A DNA stretch of 64,000 bases from Flavobacterium acetivorans (GCF_020911885.1 NZ_CP087132.1:124001-188000); one strand, 5' to 3'. Numbered from the stretch's first letter, positions 7,491-18,106 are shown. Program-made: numbers and translations. Notes: generated from the sequence alone by a model not told the origin.

Positions 7491-9125
7491 CTACTTTTCT
7501 ATTTCCCTCATGCTCTCCATTTTCTTATGCGCTAAGAAACCACTAATATCTTCAAAATGTTCTACCACTCGCTTGTTTCCAAATTCAAAAACCTTTGTCG
7601 CCAAACCATCCAAGAAATCACGGTCGTGCGAAACTAAAATTAAGGTTCCGTCAAAATCACGAAGCGCATCTTTGATAATATCTTTCGTTTTCATGTCTAA
7701 GTGATTTGAAGGCTCATCCAGAATCAACAAATTCACTGGCTCCAAGAGTAATTTAATCATTGCCAAACGTGTTTTTTCACCACCCGAAAGCACTTTTACT
7801 TTTTTGGTTACATCATCACCGTGAAACATGAAAGCTCCTAAAATATCTTTGATCTTAGTCCTTACATCGCCTACCGCTATATCGTCAATTGTTTCAAAAA
7901 TAGTGGCGTTTTCATCTAACAAAGCCGCTTGATTTTGGGCAAAATAACCAATTTGTGCATTATGACCTATTTCAACACTCCCGCCATCAATTTCCAATTG
8001 CTTCATGATCGCTTTAATCATAGTCGACTTTCCTTCCCCATTTTTACCTACAAAGGCTACTTTTTGGCCTCTTTCGATAACAATATTAGCCTCTTTAAAA
8101 ACAACATGCTCACCATAAGCTTTTGACAAATCTTTTACAATTACAGGATATTGCCCTGATCGCGCAGCAGGTGGGAATTTTAATTTCAATGCCGATGTAT
8201 CAACCTCGTCAACTTGCACTATAACCAGTTTTTCTAACATCTTAACTCGTGATTGTACGGCATCCGTTTTAGAAAAAGTCCCTTTAAAACGGTCAATAAA
8301 AGTCCTGTTATCTGCAATCATACGTTGTTGCTCATCGTATGCTTTTTGCTGATGCATGCGTCGGTCTTTTCTAAGCTCTAAATAATGAGAATACTTGGCT
8401 TTATAATCATAAATACGTCCCATGGTAACTTCAATGGTACGATTTGTAATATTATCAACGAACGCTCTATCGTGAGAAATCACCACTACGGCTTTGGCTT
8501 GATTAATCAAAAAATCTTCCAGCCACTGAATACTTTCTATATCCATATGATTGGTAGGCTCATCTAATAGAATTAAGTCGGGCTTTTGCAAAAGAATTTT
8601 AGCCAGTTCAATTCGCATTCTCCATCCTCCTGAAAACTCTGAAGTTTGTCTTGTAAAATCTTCCCGAACAAATCCTAATCCAACTAAGATTTTCTCCACT
8701 TCAGCTTCATAGTTAACCTCTTCAATAGCATAAAATTTCTCACTCAAGTCAGAAACCCTTTCAATTAACTTCATATACGCATCACTCTCATAATCGGTAC
8801 GAATAGTCAATTGTTCGTTGATTTCGTCGATTTCAGCTTTCATACTAAAAATTTCACCAAAAGCTTTCGAAGTTTCCTCCATCACCGTAGCCCCATCCGT
8901 GGTCAATAAATGTTGCGGCAAATAAGCCACAACAGCGTCTTTTGGAGCAGAAATATTTCCGGTCGAAGGCTTGCTTTGGCCTGCAATTATTTTAAGAAGC
9001 GTAGATTTTCCCGCTCCATTTTTTCCCATAAGGGCAATTTTATCATTTTCATTTATTGCAAAAGAAACATCACTAAAAAGCGTAGTGCCTCCAAAGTGTA
9101 CTGAAATATCGTTAACTGTAATCAT
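7491..9125 (-). CDS. ABC-F family ATPase (ribosome-associated)
   Basis: 544 residues, two ATP-binding cassettes on one chain and no membrane segments, which is the ABC-F layout. First cassette: Walker A GKNGAGKST (about 35), signature FSGGWRMRIELAK, Walker B LILLDEPTNHMD. Second: GKNGEGKST, LSGGEKTRLAM, LLILDEPSNHLD. Between them is a charged linker (about 240-310) of the kind that reaches into the ribosomal P/E sites. Family members act in translation (EttA/Uup/YbiT type) or protect against antibiotics; length and motifs do not settle which. A TATCTTTG box on the minus strand (9194-9201) probably marks its promoter. Confidence 0.93.
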   Translation of the reverse strand: MITVNDISVHFGGTTLFSDVSFAINENDKIALMGKNGAGKSTLLKIIAGQSKPSTGNISAPKDAVVAYLPQHLLTTDGATVMEETSKAFGEIFSMKAEIDEINEQLTIRTDYESDAYMKLIERVSDLSEKFYAIEEVNYEAEVEKILVGLGFVREDFTRQTSEFSGGWRMRIELAKILLQKPDLILLDEPTNHMDIESIQWLEDFLINQAKAVVVISHDRAFVDNITNRTIEVTMGRIYDYKAKYSHYLELRKDRRMHQQKAYDEQQRMIADNRTFIDRFKGTFSKTDAVQSRVKMLEKLVIVQVDEVDTSALKLKFPPAARSGQYPVIVKDLSKAYGEHVVFKEANIVIERGQKVAFVGKNGEGKSTMIKAIMKQLEIDGGSVEIGHNAQIGYFAQNQAALLDENATIFETIDDIAVGDVRTKIKDILGAFMFHGDDVTKKVKVLSGGEKTRLAMIKLLLEPVNLLILDEPSNHLDMKTKDIIKDALRDFDGTLILVSHDRDFLDGLATKVFEFGNKRVVEHFEDISGFLAHKKMESMREIEK

Positions 9126-9193
9126 TATAAGAAGTTAAAAGTTATGCGTTAGAAGTTATGTATTGTCTCAACTTCTGTTTTTTTTTAAAAGTG

Positions 9194-9201
9194 CAAAGAT
9201 A
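9194..9201 (-). promoter_or_regulatory. putative -7 box for ABC-F gene
   Basis: TATCTTTG on the minus strand, 69 bases before the ABC-F start. A -33 element at the right distance was not seen. Confidence 0.4.
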
Positions 9202-9232
9202 GATTAAATAACTAATTGGTTTATTATAAAAT

Positions 9233-9280
9233 AAAAGCTTCTGGAAACTGAATAAAATTCATATTTCCAGAAGCTTTCAA
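9233..9280 (-). terminator. terminator after the symporter gene
   Basis: A 14-bp perfect stem AAAGCTTCTGGAAA / TTTCCAGAAGCTTT, just after the stop of the alanine:cation symporter. Confidence 0.75.
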
Positions 9281-9296
9281 AATAAACTACCACACC

Positions 9297-10760
9297 CTAA
9301 ACCTCTTTGTTTTTGTTTATGGTTTTCCAAATATGTGCATTTGTAACTCCAATGTTTTCTGGATCAAACATAGGGTCTTTTCCTTCTTTTCTTTGTTTCT
9401 CATAATCTTTCAATGCTGCTAATGCCGGTCTTTGCAAGAGAATAATAGCCACAATATTAAACCACGCCATCAATCCCACTCCAATATCACCAATATCCCA
9501 AGCTAATTTGGCCTGATTGATAGAACCATACATAATTACCAACATCATAATTACTTTTAGTATATAATTAAAAACAGGAGATTCAAATTTACGGGTCAAA
9601 TATGAAATATTTGTTTCAGCAATATAGTAATAAGCTAATATTGTAGTAAATGCAAAGAAAAACAAGGCTACAGCTACAAAATAAGAACCAAATCCAGGAA
9701 AAACGCTATCCATAGCACTTTGAGTATAGCCCGGACCAGCTGAGACATTTTGCACACCATTGTACAAAAATTCAGTAGCCGCGCCAGACCCGAAACCTGG
9801 ATTATGCACATTATACATTCCCGTTATCAATAGCATAAATCCTGTTGCCGAACACACTAATAAAGTATCAATATAAACAGAAAAAGACTGCACTAATCCT
9901 TGTTTTACAGGATGCGAAGCATTTGCCGCCGCCGCGATATGCGGAGCTGTACCTTGACCTGCTTCGTTAGAATAAATCCCTCTTTTCACTCCCCATTGAA
10001 CAGCTAAACCAAAAACAGCTCCAAAACCAGCTTCCATATTAAAAGCACTTTTAAAGATCAGAGAAATAACTCCCGGTAGCTTATCAATATCCACTGCAAT
10101 AATTATCAACGCAATAAAAATATAACCAATTGCCATAAAAGGAACTATGTATTCCGTGAATTTAGCTATCCTTTTAACACCTCCAAAAACAATAGCTGCA
10201 AAAATTAAAACAACACCCGCTCCCGTAATCCAAGTATCGAGATTAAAAGCGTTCTTAATCCCTTCGGCAACAGAATTTGCTTGGACTCCTGGCAATAGTA
10301 ATCCCGCCGAAATAACCGAAACTATTGCAAACAAAACACCAAACCACTTCATCCCCAATCCGCGTTCTATATAAAATGCAGGTCCTCCACGAAACTGTCC
10401 TAAATGCTTTTCTTTATAAATTTGAGCCAAAGTAGCTTCAACAAATGCAGTACTCGCTCCTAAAAAAGCTACTAACCACATCCAAAACATCGCTCCCGGA
10501 CCTCCAAAAGCTATCGCAGTAGCAACTCCTGCTATATTTCCTGTTCCTACCCTACCTGCCAAAGACATCGACAAAGCCTGAAAGGAGGAAACTCCAGATT
10601 CTGAACTTTCACCGTCAAATAACAACCGAAACATTTCTTTGATATGACGCAGTTGTAAAAAACGCGTTCTCAAAGAAAAATAAAGCCCAGTTCCCAAACA
10701 CAAAACGATCAAAGCATTACTCCAAACAATGTTGTTTATCATGCCAACTATTTCTTCCAT
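9297..10760 (-). CDS. alanine/glycine:cation symporter (AGCS family)
   Basis: 487 residues with about ten hydrophobic helices: an inner-membrane, Na+- or H+-coupled alanine/glycine importer. Family marks are visible: SLAGRVGTGNIAGVATAI near residue 70, the following FGGPGAMFWMW, and NEAGQGTAPHIAAAA near 270. The length is normal for AGCS. It stands alone between terminators. Na+ as coupling ion is usual for the family but cannot be read from the sequence. Confidence 0.93.
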   Translation of the reverse strand: MEEIVGMINNIVWSNALIVLCLGTGLYFSLRTRFLQLRHIKEMFRLLFDGESSESGVSSFQALSMSLAGRVGTGNIAGVATAIAFGGPGAMFWMWLVAFLGASTAFVEATLAQIYKEKHLGQFRGGPAFYIERGLGMKWFGVLFAIVSVISAGLLLPGVQANSVAEGIKNAFNLDTWITGAGVVLIFAAIVFGGVKRIAKFTEYIVPFMAIGYIFIALIIIAVDIDKLPGVISLIFKSAFNMEAGFGAVFGLAVQWGVKRGIYSNEAGQGTAPHIAAAANASHPVKQGLVQSFSVYIDTLLVCSATGFMLLITGMYNVHNPGFGSGAATEFLYNGVQNVSAGPGYTQSAMDSVFPGFGSYFVAVALFFFAFTTILAYYYIAETNISYLTRKFESPVFNYILKVIMMLVIMYGSINQAKLAWDIGDIGVGLMAWFNIVAIILLQRPALAALKDYEKQRKEGKDPMFDPENIGVTNAHIWKTINKNKEV

Positions 10761-10990
10761 ATATTTCCTTTATTTATAATTATCATAAAACTAACAAAAA
10801 CACATTTTTATTAATAATATTTGATAAAACTAAAACATACTGACAAAAAAAACTAAAAAACGTCGATATAAAAAACAAAAAAAAATTAATACACTAAAAA
10901 CCAACCTTTAACAAAGCCGTCTTTTTTTACGATAAAATCACACTATTAACACTTCAAACCAACATCATTAAATTTTACAGTAAATATTAA

Positions 10991-11038
10991 ACACAAAAAA
11001 ACTGCCTCATTAGAACAAATGAGGCAGTTTTTTTGTGT
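10991..11038 (-). terminator. long terminator hairpin after the GlmU-like gene
   Basis: A 21-bp perfect stem (core ACTGCCTCATT / AATGAGGCAGT, extended by A/T and ACAC/GTGT pairs), 20 bases after the stop of the GlmU-family gene. The remaining ~230 bases up to the symporter are AT-rich with nothing else recognisable. Confidence 0.85.
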
Positions 11039-11057
11039 TTTTAAAATTAGAATATAA

Positions 11058-12233
11058 CTACTCTTTTCTCCATTTTTTAGTCTCTTCAAAAACATGTTCT
11101 AATATAGCCGCTTCCTTCTCATCAAATTCAATACCTCTACGCCCCATCACTATTCTTGCAGTTTCAAAAGCTTTTTTGGTCATGTAAGTGGTAAAACCGG
11201 CAGCCCCGCCCCACGAAAAACTAGGAACAAAATTACGAGGGAATCCTGTTCCAAATATATTGGCACTGACTCCTATTACCGTTCCGGTATTAAACATGGT
11301 ATTAATTCCACATTTACTATGATCACCCATCATCAATCCGCAAAACTGAAGTCCGGTTTTAGCAAAACCTTCGGTTTCATAACTCCACAATCGCACCTCT
11401 TCGTAGTTATTTTTTAAATTCGAATTATTACTGTCAGCCCCAATATTACACCATTCTCCCAGAACAGAATCTCCTAAAAATCCGTCATGACCTTTGTTGG
11501 AATGCGCAAAAAGAACTGAATTCTTCACTTCCCCTCCAATTCTAGAATAAGGACCTACAGTTGTTGCTCCATACACTTTGGCAGCCATTTTTACCTGAGC
11601 TTCTTCACATAAAGCGAAAGGCCCTCTAATAACTGAACCTTCCATGATCTCAGCATTCTTACCAATATATATAGGACCTGCCGAAGCATTCAGTGTAACA
11701 AATTCCAGTTTAGCACCTTCTTCTATAAAAATATTCTCCAGCGCAATTGCATTGACACTTTTAGGAATTGCTTGTGATTTTCTGTCCTCGGTCAAAAAAG
11801 CAAAATCTTCTCTGATAGCCGCCGCATTCTTAGAAAATATATCCCAAGTATTTTCAACTGTCAAACAATCGCCTTTATATTCAATTATCTCATAAGTTTC
11901 AAAATTCACTTCTTCCTGCTCAACGTTAGTATAAAAAGCAATCACTTCATCACCTTTAAAAATAGCCTGATTCGATTGTAAATTAGAAAGCATTTCTACC
12001 AAAACAGCATTAGGCAAAAAAGAAGCATTAATCATCACATTCTCTTCCAGCTCCACCATAGGAAACTTATCGGATAAATATTCCTCGGTCAATGTAGTAG
12101 TTGTAGACCCCAAATACATTTCCCATTTTTGACGAATAGTCATTATCCCAATAAGAATATCAGCAACTGGACGGGTAAATGTAAAAGGAAGCAAAGCATT
12201 TCGAGCAGGACCGTCAAAAAGTATATAATTCAT
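11058..12233 (-). CDS. GlmU-family putative sugar nucleotidyltransferase
   Basis: 391 residues. The N-terminus (MNYILFDGPARNALLPFTFTRP) belongs to the GlmU-like family of Bacteroidota, in which a divergent nucleotidyltransferase part precedes a left-handed beta-helix. From about residue 185 hexapeptide-type turns are visible (GPIYIGKNAEIMEGSVIRGP, AKVYGATTVGPYSRIGGEV, VIGVSANIFGTG). Members are annotated as UDP-GlcNAc diphosphorylase-like, but the classic GxGTRM nucleotide loop is lacking, so activity on GlcNAc-1-P is uncertain. A TAACTTTG -7 box lies 83 bases upstream (12316-12323, minus). Confidence 0.85.
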   Translation of the reverse strand: MNYILFDGPARNALLPFTFTRPVADILIGIMTIRQKWEMYLGSTTTTLTEEYLSDKFPMVELEENVMINASFLPNAVLVEMLSNLQSNQAIFKGDEVIAFYTNVEQEEVNFETYEIIEYKGDCLTVENTWDIFSKNAAAIREDFAFLTEDRKSQAIPKSVNAIALENIFIEEGAKLEFVTLNASAGPIYIGKNAEIMEGSVIRGPFALCEEAQVKMAAKVYGATTVGPYSRIGGEVKNSVLFAHSNKGHDGFLGDSVLGEWCNIGADSNNSNLKNNYEEVRLWSYETEGFAKTGLQFCGLMMGDHSKCGINTMFNTGTVIGVSANIFGTGFPRNFVPSFSWGGAAGFTTYMTKKAFETARIVMGRRGIEFDEKEAAILEHVFEETKKWRKE

Positions 12234-12315
12234 AAAAATTGTTTATTTATTGATTTGATTATTTATTAATTCACAAATTAATTCAATCAAATTATCGTTT
12301 TAATAATATTAACAC

Positions 12316-12323
12316 CAAAGTTA
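12316..12323 (-). promoter_or_regulatory. putative -7 box for the GlmU-like gene
   Basis: TAACTTTG on the minus strand, the same octamer as the box before carB. Confidence 0.4.
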
Positions 12324-12381
12324 CAAAGTTTTTATTAGTTTTCGAACCGCTTTAGACTTCAACAATTAGTTTTTTAAACTA

Positions 12382-12409
12382 AAAAAACCTCCCAAAAGGA
12401 AGGTTTTAA
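12382..12409 (-). terminator. rpmE2 terminator
   Basis: AACCTCC-caaaa-GGAAGGTT hairpin (one bulged base) with a T-run on the minus strand, 23 bases after the L31 stop. Confidence 0.65.
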
Positions 12410-12431
12410 TGTATTTAAAAACAAGTTAAAA

Positions 12432-12683
12432 TTATTTAACGTGTTTAGCGTATTTAGTTTTAAATTTATCGATACGTCCTGCAGTATCAATAAGTTTAGA
12501 TTTACCTGTGTAAAAAGGATGAGAAGTTCTAGAAATCTCCATTTTCACAACTGGGTATTCAACACCTTCGTGAATAATTGTTTCTTTAGTATCTGCAGTA
12601 GATTTAGTGATAAAAACATCTTCATTTGACATGTCTTTAAATGCAACTAATCTGTAATTTTCTGGGTGCGTACCTTTTTTCAT
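12432..12683 (-). CDS. rpmE2: 50S ribosomal protein L31 type B
   Basis: 83 residues beginning [17 protein letters not shown], the type B L31 signature. Also typical are KSTADT and [19 protein letters not shown]. It lacks the CxxC pairs of zinc-binding L31, so it is the zinc-independent form. The frame is open ten codons further upstream, but that extension is Lys/Asn filler and the family starts at this Met. A good promoter lies at 12790-12818 and a terminator follows, so it is probably monocistronic. Confidence 0.97.
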   Translation of the reverse strand: MKKGTHPENYRLVAFKDMSNEDVFITKSTADTKETIIHEGVEYPVVKMEISRTSHPFYTGKSKLIDTAGRIDKFKTKYAKHVK

Positions 12684-12789
12684 CTTTTTTTTATTTGTTT
12701 GGTTACAACTCATTTTGAAGCTTTTCTTGCAACAGAAAAGGTGTAAACTTATTATAACTTTTTGTTCTTACACTATTATTTTGAGTCTG

Positions 12790-12818
12790 CAAATTTACAA
12801 TTATTTTTCAATAAACAA
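12790..12818 (-). promoter_or_regulatory. rpmE2 promoter
   Basis: On the minus strand: TTG (12816-12818), 18-base spacer, TAAATTTG (12790-12797). Confidence 0.65.
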
Positions 12819-12865
12819 ACCTTTGATCCATTTTTTTTTATAATTGTAAAATACGTTTTTTATTC

Positions 12866-12893
12866 TTGAATATATCGGGAATTGCTATATTTG
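12866..12893 (+). promoter_or_regulatory. promoter of the DUF4199 gene and probably the operon behind it
   Basis: TTG at 12866-12868, 17-base spacer, TATATTTG at 12886-12893. It overlaps the upstream TTG of the open frame, so translation must start at the later ATG, 12918. Confidence 0.65.
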
Positions 12894-12917
12894 TGGATTA
12901 ATTATAAACCAACTATA

Positions 12918-13448
12918 ATGATAAACGAAATTATTAAAAAGAACGGAATAACCTTTGGTGTGACAATTGGAATAATTTCCGCCTTAATTACTTCAACAAT
13001 ATATGCTATTGACTTAAATTTATTCACTTCTTGGTGGATTGGGTCCTTAAGCATTTTAACCTATCTTATATTAGGAATTGTTTTACTTTCGAAAACTAAA
13101 AAAGAAATAAAAACTTTTTTTTCTTTCAAAGATGCTTTTACAACCTATTTTATTGCTGCAGTAATTGGTATATTAATCGCTACTTTTTTTAATATTCTTT
13201 TATTCAACTTTATCGATCCATCAGCAAAGGACACTTTAAACGAATTAATGATTAAGTTTAATGTTGAAATGCTGCAAAAATTTGGCACACCGGCATCAGC
13301 AATTAATGAAGCTATCGCAAAATTAAAAGAAAACAACCCTTACTCAACATTTGAACTATTAAAAGGATCTATTTTTAGTATTGTTTTCAGTTCTATTTTC
13401 GGATTAATTTTAGCCGCTTTCTTTAAAAGCAAACCTTCACAAGAATAA
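12918..13448 (+). CDS. DUF4199 family membrane protein
   Basis: 176 residues with four hydrophobic segments (about 14-32, 37-56, 75-97 and 148-170). The family is Bacteroidota-specific and without known activity, commonly found directly before a GT2 glycosyltransferase as here (seven bases apart). That suggests a shared role in envelope glycolipid or polysaccharide work, which is inference. The start was set by the promoter position. Confidence 0.85.
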   Translation: MINEIIKKNGITFGVTIGIISALITSTIYAIDLNLFTSWWIGSLSILTYLILGIVLLSKTKKEIKTFFSFKDAFTTYFIAAVIGILIATFFNILLFNFIDPSAKDTLNELMIKFNVEMLQKFGTPASAINEAIAKLKENNPYSTFELLKGSIFSIVFSSIFGLILAAFFKSKPSQE

Positions 13449-13455
13449 ATAATAA

Positions 13456-14412
13456 ATGAATTTATCCATACTCATCCCACTTCTCAACGAGGAAGAATCA
13501 CTAAAAGAATTGTACACTTGGATTATTAAAGTGATGCAATCCAATAATTACTCTTATGAAATTATCTTTTTAGATGATGGAAGTACGGATAATTCCTGGT
13601 CGATAATCGAGGATTTCGCTTCCGAAAACCCTAATGTAAAGGGAATTCGTTTCATGAAAAACTTTGGTAAATCCCAAGCTTTACATGCCGGATTTGCCAA
13701 AGCTCAAGGTGATGTCATTATCACCATGGATGCTGATTTGCAAGACAGCCCGGAGGAAATCCCAGGCTTGTACGACATGATTACTACACAAAAATTCGAT
13801 TTGGTTTCCGGTTGGAAAAAGAAACGCTATGACTCTGTGGTAGCTAAAAACCTACCTTCGAAGTTGTTCAATTGGGCAGCCCGAAAAACATCGGGAGTAG
13901 AATTGAATGATTTCAATTGTGGCTTAAAAGCCTACAAAAACGTAGTGGTGAAAAACATTGAAGTTTCGGGCGAAATGCACCGTTACATCCCGGTTTTGGC
14001 CAAAAATGCAGGATTTGGAAAAATTGGAGAAAAAGTAGTACAACATCAAGCCAGAAAATACGGAGAAACTAAATTTGGAATGGAACGCTTTATCAATGGT
14101 TTCCTTGATTTGATTACCATCTGGTTTCTTTCCCGATTTGGAAAAAGACCAATGCACTTATTTGGTGCCATAGGATCGCTGATGTTTATCATTGGTTTTT
14201 TGTTAGCGGGATACATCGGCGTTTCAAAACTATACCACATGTACAACAACATGCGCTATAACTTGGTAACTGACAATCCTTGGTTTTTCATTGCTCTGAC
14301 CACTATGATATTAGGAACTCAATTGTTTTTGGCTGGATTTCTTGGAGAAATTATCTTACGTACAAAAAACAATGAAGAACGTTATAAGATTTCGAGAGAA
14401 ATTAATTTATAA
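13456..14412 (+). CDS. GT2 glycosyltransferase, polyprenyl-phosphate type
   Basis: 318 residues. The N-terminal GT-A domain has LSILIPLLNEEESLKELY, FLDDGSTDNSW and the acidic metal site D92-A-D94 in MDADLQDSPEEIP; the latter string is typical of DPM1/ArnC/GtrB-like enzymes that load a sugar onto a polyprenyl phosphate. Two C-terminal membrane helices (about 232-255 and 275-300) fit that subfamily. Sugar and lipid are not identifiable. It is probably co-transcribed with the DUF4199 gene. Confidence 0.92.
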   Translation: MNLSILIPLLNEEESLKELYTWIIKVMQSNNYSYEIIFLDDGSTDNSWSIIEDFASENPNVKGIRFMKNFGKSQALHAGFAKAQGDVIITMDADLQDSPEEIPGLYDMITTQKFDLVSGWKKKRYDSVVAKNLPSKLFNWAARKTSGVELNDFNCGLKAYKNVVVKNIEVSGEMHRYIPVLAKNAGFGKIGEKVVQHQARKYGETKFGMERFINGFLDLITIWFLSRFGKRPMHLFGAIGSLMFIIGFLLAGYIGVSKLYHMYNNMRYNLVTDNPWFFIALTTMILGTQLFLAGFLGEIILRTKNNEERYKISREINL

Positions 14413-14546
14413 CAAAAACCATAACAAGCTGAACAGCTAATTTTTCTTAACCCGTATTACAAATAGGAAAACTAAAACAACCCTAATAATAATTTAGAAC
14501 AAAGAAGCTTTCTTAAAATACGCCTATTTTTAAATAAAAATATAAA

Positions 14547-16274
14547 ATGAATATCGCACAAAACATTTTAGACGCAGCAAACGATTGGCTTACACCAACA
14601 TTCGACACTAAAACACAAGAAGAAATCAAAGCTATGATCGCTTCTTCACCTAAAGAACTAGAGGAAAGTTTTTACAAAAATCTTGAATTTGGAACTGGTG
14701 GTATGCGCGGTATAATGGGCGTAGGAGACAATCGCATCAATAAATACACTCTGGGAAAAAGCACACAAGGTCTTTCGGATTACTTGCACAGCGTATTCCC
14801 AAACCAAACCATAAAAGCGGCCATTGCCTATGATTGCCGTCACAACAGCGACACTCTAGCAAAAACGGTTGCCGATGTTTTCTCTGCCAATGGAATTGAG
14901 GTTTATTTGTTTTCAGAACTAAGACCTACGCCTGAATTATCATTTGCCGTTAAACACTTAGGCTGTCAATGCGGAATTGTACTTACCGCCTCCCACAACC
15001 CACCGGAATACAACGGATACAAGGTATACTGGCAAGACGGTGGACAAATTGTACCACCGGAAGATAAAGCAATTATAAATAGCATCGAAAACTTAAACTA
15101 CGACCAAATTAAGTTTGATGCCAATGAAGATTTGATACATTATATTGACACCGAAGTTGACCAAGCTTTTATAAAATCATCCATTGAAAACGCAAGTTTC
15201 AATACGCCTGCTGAAGCAAAAGAAAATCTAAAGGTTGTTTTCACTTCATTGCACGGAACTTCAATTACATCAGTTCCCGAAACCTTATCCCAAGCAGGAT
15301 ATACCAATGTACATATCGTAGAAGAGCAAGCCGCTCCTAATGGCGATTTTCCAACGGTAAAATCTCCAAATCCGGAAGAACCAGAAGCCTTGACCATGGC
15401 ATTAGCTTTGGCAGACAAAACAGATGCCGATATCGTTATTGGTACTGATCCGGATTGTGATCGTCTAGGGATTGCTGTTCGAAACAACGAAGGAAAAATG
15501 ACTTTGTTAAACGGAAATCAATCGATGATTCTAATGACTGCTTTTTTATTGGAACAATGGAAAAAAGCAGGAAAAATTAACGGAAAACAATTCGTGGGTT
15601 CTACCATCGTCTCCACTCCTATGATGATGGAATTAGCTACTGATTATGGCGTGGAATGCAAAATAGGCCTAACAGGCTTCAAATGGATTGCCAAAATGAT
15701 CAAAGATTTTCCGGAATTGGAATTCATTGGTGGTGGCGAAGAAAGTTTCGGATTTATGGTAGGAGACGCTGTACGCGATAAGGATGCTGTTGCAGCAACC
15801 TTATTAATCTGCGAAGTTGCGGCACAAGCCAAAGCTCAAGGAAGCTCTGTTTACAAAGAATTATTACAATTATATGTAGACCACGGATTTTACAAAGAAC
15901 ATCTCGTTGCTATAACCAAAAAAGGAATCGAAGGATTACAAGAAATCAATCAAATGATGATTGATTTACGTGAAAATCCATTGAAAGAAATCAACGGCCA
16001 AAGAGTCATCATGATGGAGGACTATCAATCTTCTGTAGCAAAAAACCTATTGAGCGGAGAAGAAGAGACCATGGCCATCCCGAAATCAAATGTATTGATT
16101 TACTATACCGAAGATGGTTCTAAAATTTGCGCCAGACCTAGCGGAACTGAGCCAAAAATAAAATTCTACATCAGCGTAAATGCTGAACTCTATGATGTAG
16201 CTGATTTTGAAGAAGCAGATAGCATTCTGAACGAAAAAATAAAAAACATAATCTCAGATTTAGGAATAAAATAA
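14547..16274 (+). CDS. phosphohexomutase (phosphoglucomutase/phosphomannomutase family)
   Basis: 575 residues, alpha-D-phosphohexomutase superfamily. The four functional loops are present: catalytic TASHNP (147-152, phospho-Ser149), Mg loop DPDCDR, sugar-binding GGEESFGF and phosphate-binding [12 protein letters not shown]. It interconverts hexose 1- and 6-phosphates, feeding nucleotide-sugar synthesis. The length fits the PgcA-like group rather than the 450-residue GlmM. The stop codon overlaps the ATG of the exporter by one base, indicating an operon. Confidence 0.95.
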   Translation: MNIAQNILDAANDWLTPTFDTKTQEEIKAMIASSPKELEESFYKNLEFGTGGMRGIMGVGDNRINKYTLGKSTQGLSDYLHSVFPNQTIKAAIAYDCRHNSDTLAKTVADVFSANGIEVYLFSELRPTPELSFAVKHLGCQCGIVLTASHNPPEYNGYKVYWQDGGQIVPPEDKAIINSIENLNYDQIKFDANEDLIHYIDTEVDQAFIKSSIENASFNTPAEAKENLKVVFTSLHGTSITSVPETLSQAGYTNVHIVEEQAAPNGDFPTVKSPNPEEPEALTMALALADKTDADIVIGTDPDCDRLGIAVRNNEGKMTLLNGNQSMILMTAFLLEQWKKAGKINGKQFVGSTIVSTPMMMELATDYGVECKIGLTGFKWIAKMIKDFPELEFIGGGEESFGFMVGDAVRDKDAVAATLLICEVAAQAKAQGSSVYKELLQLYVDHGFYKEHLVAITKKGIEGLQEINQMMIDLRENPLKEINGQRVIMMEDYQSSVAKNLLSGEEETMAIPKSNVLIYYTEDGSKICARPSGTEPKIKFYISVNAELYDVADFEEADSILNEKIKNIISDLGIK

Positions 16275-18106
16275 TGGATGAAAATATAAAAAAAATTATC
16301 CCTTTTGCAAAAAAGTATAAAATTCATGTGATATGGAATATCATTCACAACGTATTATATGCTCTTTTTGGCACAATAGGAATGGTAATGATTTTTCCCG
16401 TATTAAAAGTTCTTTTTGGCAATGAAAAAAAGGTGACAAAGTTACCTGAATACCAAGGGATTTCTAGTATAGACAGCTATTTAAATGATACTCTTTTTTA
16501 TTATGTGAATCATTTCTCCGAATCACGCGGAGCCAATTACGCCTTATTATTAACGGTTTCGTTAGTTGTAATTACTTTTTTATTCAAAAATTTATTTGGT
16601 TACTTGGGATTGCAACATTTAACCAAAATTAAAACAGGAGTTCTTCGAGATTTACGTCAAAAAATGTTCAAAAAAATCATCGAACTTCCTATTCCCTATT
16701 ATTCTGAGAAACGAAAAGGCGATGTAATGGCGCGTATGCTTGGTGATGTTAACGAAGTTCAGAACTCTTTTTTCATGATTTTAGAACTTATAATTAAAGA
16801 GCCATTGACTATTATTTTCTCTTTGATTGCAATGATTAATATTAGCTGGAAACTGACTCTATTCGTGTTCGTTTTTATTCCCATTTCTGGATTTATAATT
16901 TCAAAAATAGGAAAATCTTTAAAAGGAAAATCGATAAGAGCACAACAAGAAAACGGACATCTGATTTCTATTGTAGAAGAGACATTAAGTGGTTTAAAAG
17001 TAATCAAAGGATATAATGCCGAAAACTTTTTCTCCAAAACCTTTAACGACTCAATCAATCAATTGTACGTACTCTCAAATAGCATTGGAAAGAAAAACAA
17101 TTTAGCTTCTCCAATGTCAGAGTTTCTGGGTATTGTTGTTATTTCCATTCTTCTTTTTTACGGTGGTAATTTAGTATTAGTCGACAAATCTCTGGACGGC
17201 TCATTATTCATCGCTTATATTGGACTGGCTTACAACATCTTGACACCTGCCAAAGGGATTGCAAAAGCTTCTTATCAAGTAAAAAATGGTCTAGCCGCAG
17301 CCGAAAGGGTTTTTGAAGTTTTGGAAGTAGAAAACACAATCAAAGATAAAGAAGATGCTGTCGAGCTGAAGGATTTTAAAAATGAAATTCACCTAAAAAA
17401 CATTACTTTTTCTTATGAAGAAGAGCCAGTATTGAGAGACTTTTCATTAACTATTCCTAAAGGAAAAACAGTAGCCTTGGTTGGACAATCTGGAAGTGGA
17501 AAAAGCACCATTGCCAATTTACTGACTCGTTTTTATGATGTAACCATTGGAGAAATTTCGATAGACAATCACAATATAAAAGACATCACGATGGAATCTT
17601 TGCGTGATTTGACCGGTTTAGTTACTCAGGACAGCATCATGTTCAACGGAACAATCAAAGACAATATTCGATTGGGTAATTTGGATGCAAGCGATGATGA
17701 AATTATCGAAGCCTTAAAAATTGCCAATGCTTATGAGTTTGTAAAGGACTTGCCAAAAGGAATTCATACTAACATTGGCGACAGCGGAAACAAACTTTCC
17801 GGTGGTCAAAAACAACGCTTGAGTATTGCCCGCGCGGTCTTGAAAAATCCTCCAATTATGATTTTGGACGAAGCGACTTCAGCATTAGACACTGAAAGCG
17901 AGAAATTCGTACAAGTGGCCTTAGAAAACATGATGCAAAACAGAACATCAATTGTCATTGCGCACCGTCTTTCGACCATTCAAAAAGCAGACACTATCGT
18001 TGTTATGCAAAAAGGAAGAATTGTAGAACAAGGAACGCACGAAGAATTAATTACGTTGAACGGAACCTATAATAAATTAGTGACGATGCAATCATTCGAA
18101 TCATAG
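16274..18106 (+). CDS. MsbA-like ABC exporter (permease + ATPase)
   Basis: 610 residues, a half-transporter expected to dimerise in the inner membrane. The N-terminal about 330 residues hold six hydrophobic helices and the coupling segment PIPYYSEKRKGDVMARML. The C-terminal cassette has Walker A GQSGSGKST, Q-loop region LVTQDSIMFNGTI, signature LSGGQKQRLSIARA, Walker B IMILDEATSALD and H-loop IAHRLSTI. Family members flip lipid A, lipids or peptides; its place behind sugar-metabolism and GT2 genes makes an envelope lipid plausible. Confidence 0.93.
   Translation: MDENIKKIIPFAKKYKIHVIWNIIHNVLYALFGTIGMVMIFPVLKVLFGNEKKVTKLPEYQGISSIDSYLNDTLFYYVNHFSESRGANYALLLTVSLVVITFLFKNLFGYLGLQHLTKIKTGVLRDLRQKMFKKIIELPIPYYSEKRKGDVMARMLGDVNEVQNSFFMILELIIKEPLTIIFSLIAMINISWKLTLFVFVFIPISGFIISKIGKSLKGKSIRAQQENGHLISIVEETLSGLKVIKGYNAENFFSKTFNDSINQLYVLSNSIGKKNNLASPMSEFLGIVVISILLFYGGNLVLVDKSLDGSLFIAYIGLAYNILTPAKGIAKASYQVKNGLAAAERVFEVLEVENTIKDKEDAVELKDFKNEIHLKNITFSYEEEPVLRDFSLTIPKGKTVALVGQSGSGKSTIANLLTRFYDVTIGEISIDNHNIKDITMESLRDLTGLVTQDSIMFNGTIKDNIRLGNLDASDDEIIEALKIANAYEFVKDLPKGIHTNIGDSGNKLSGGQKQRLSIARAVLKNPPIMILDEATSALDTESEKFVQVALENMMQNRTSIVIAHRLSTIQKADTIVVMQKGRIVEQGTHEELITLNGTYNKLVTMQSFES

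Noticed and set aside
7510..9104. Plus-strand frames inside the ABC-F gene
   Set aside because: Shadows of a full-length coding gene on the other strand, without start signals or family features.
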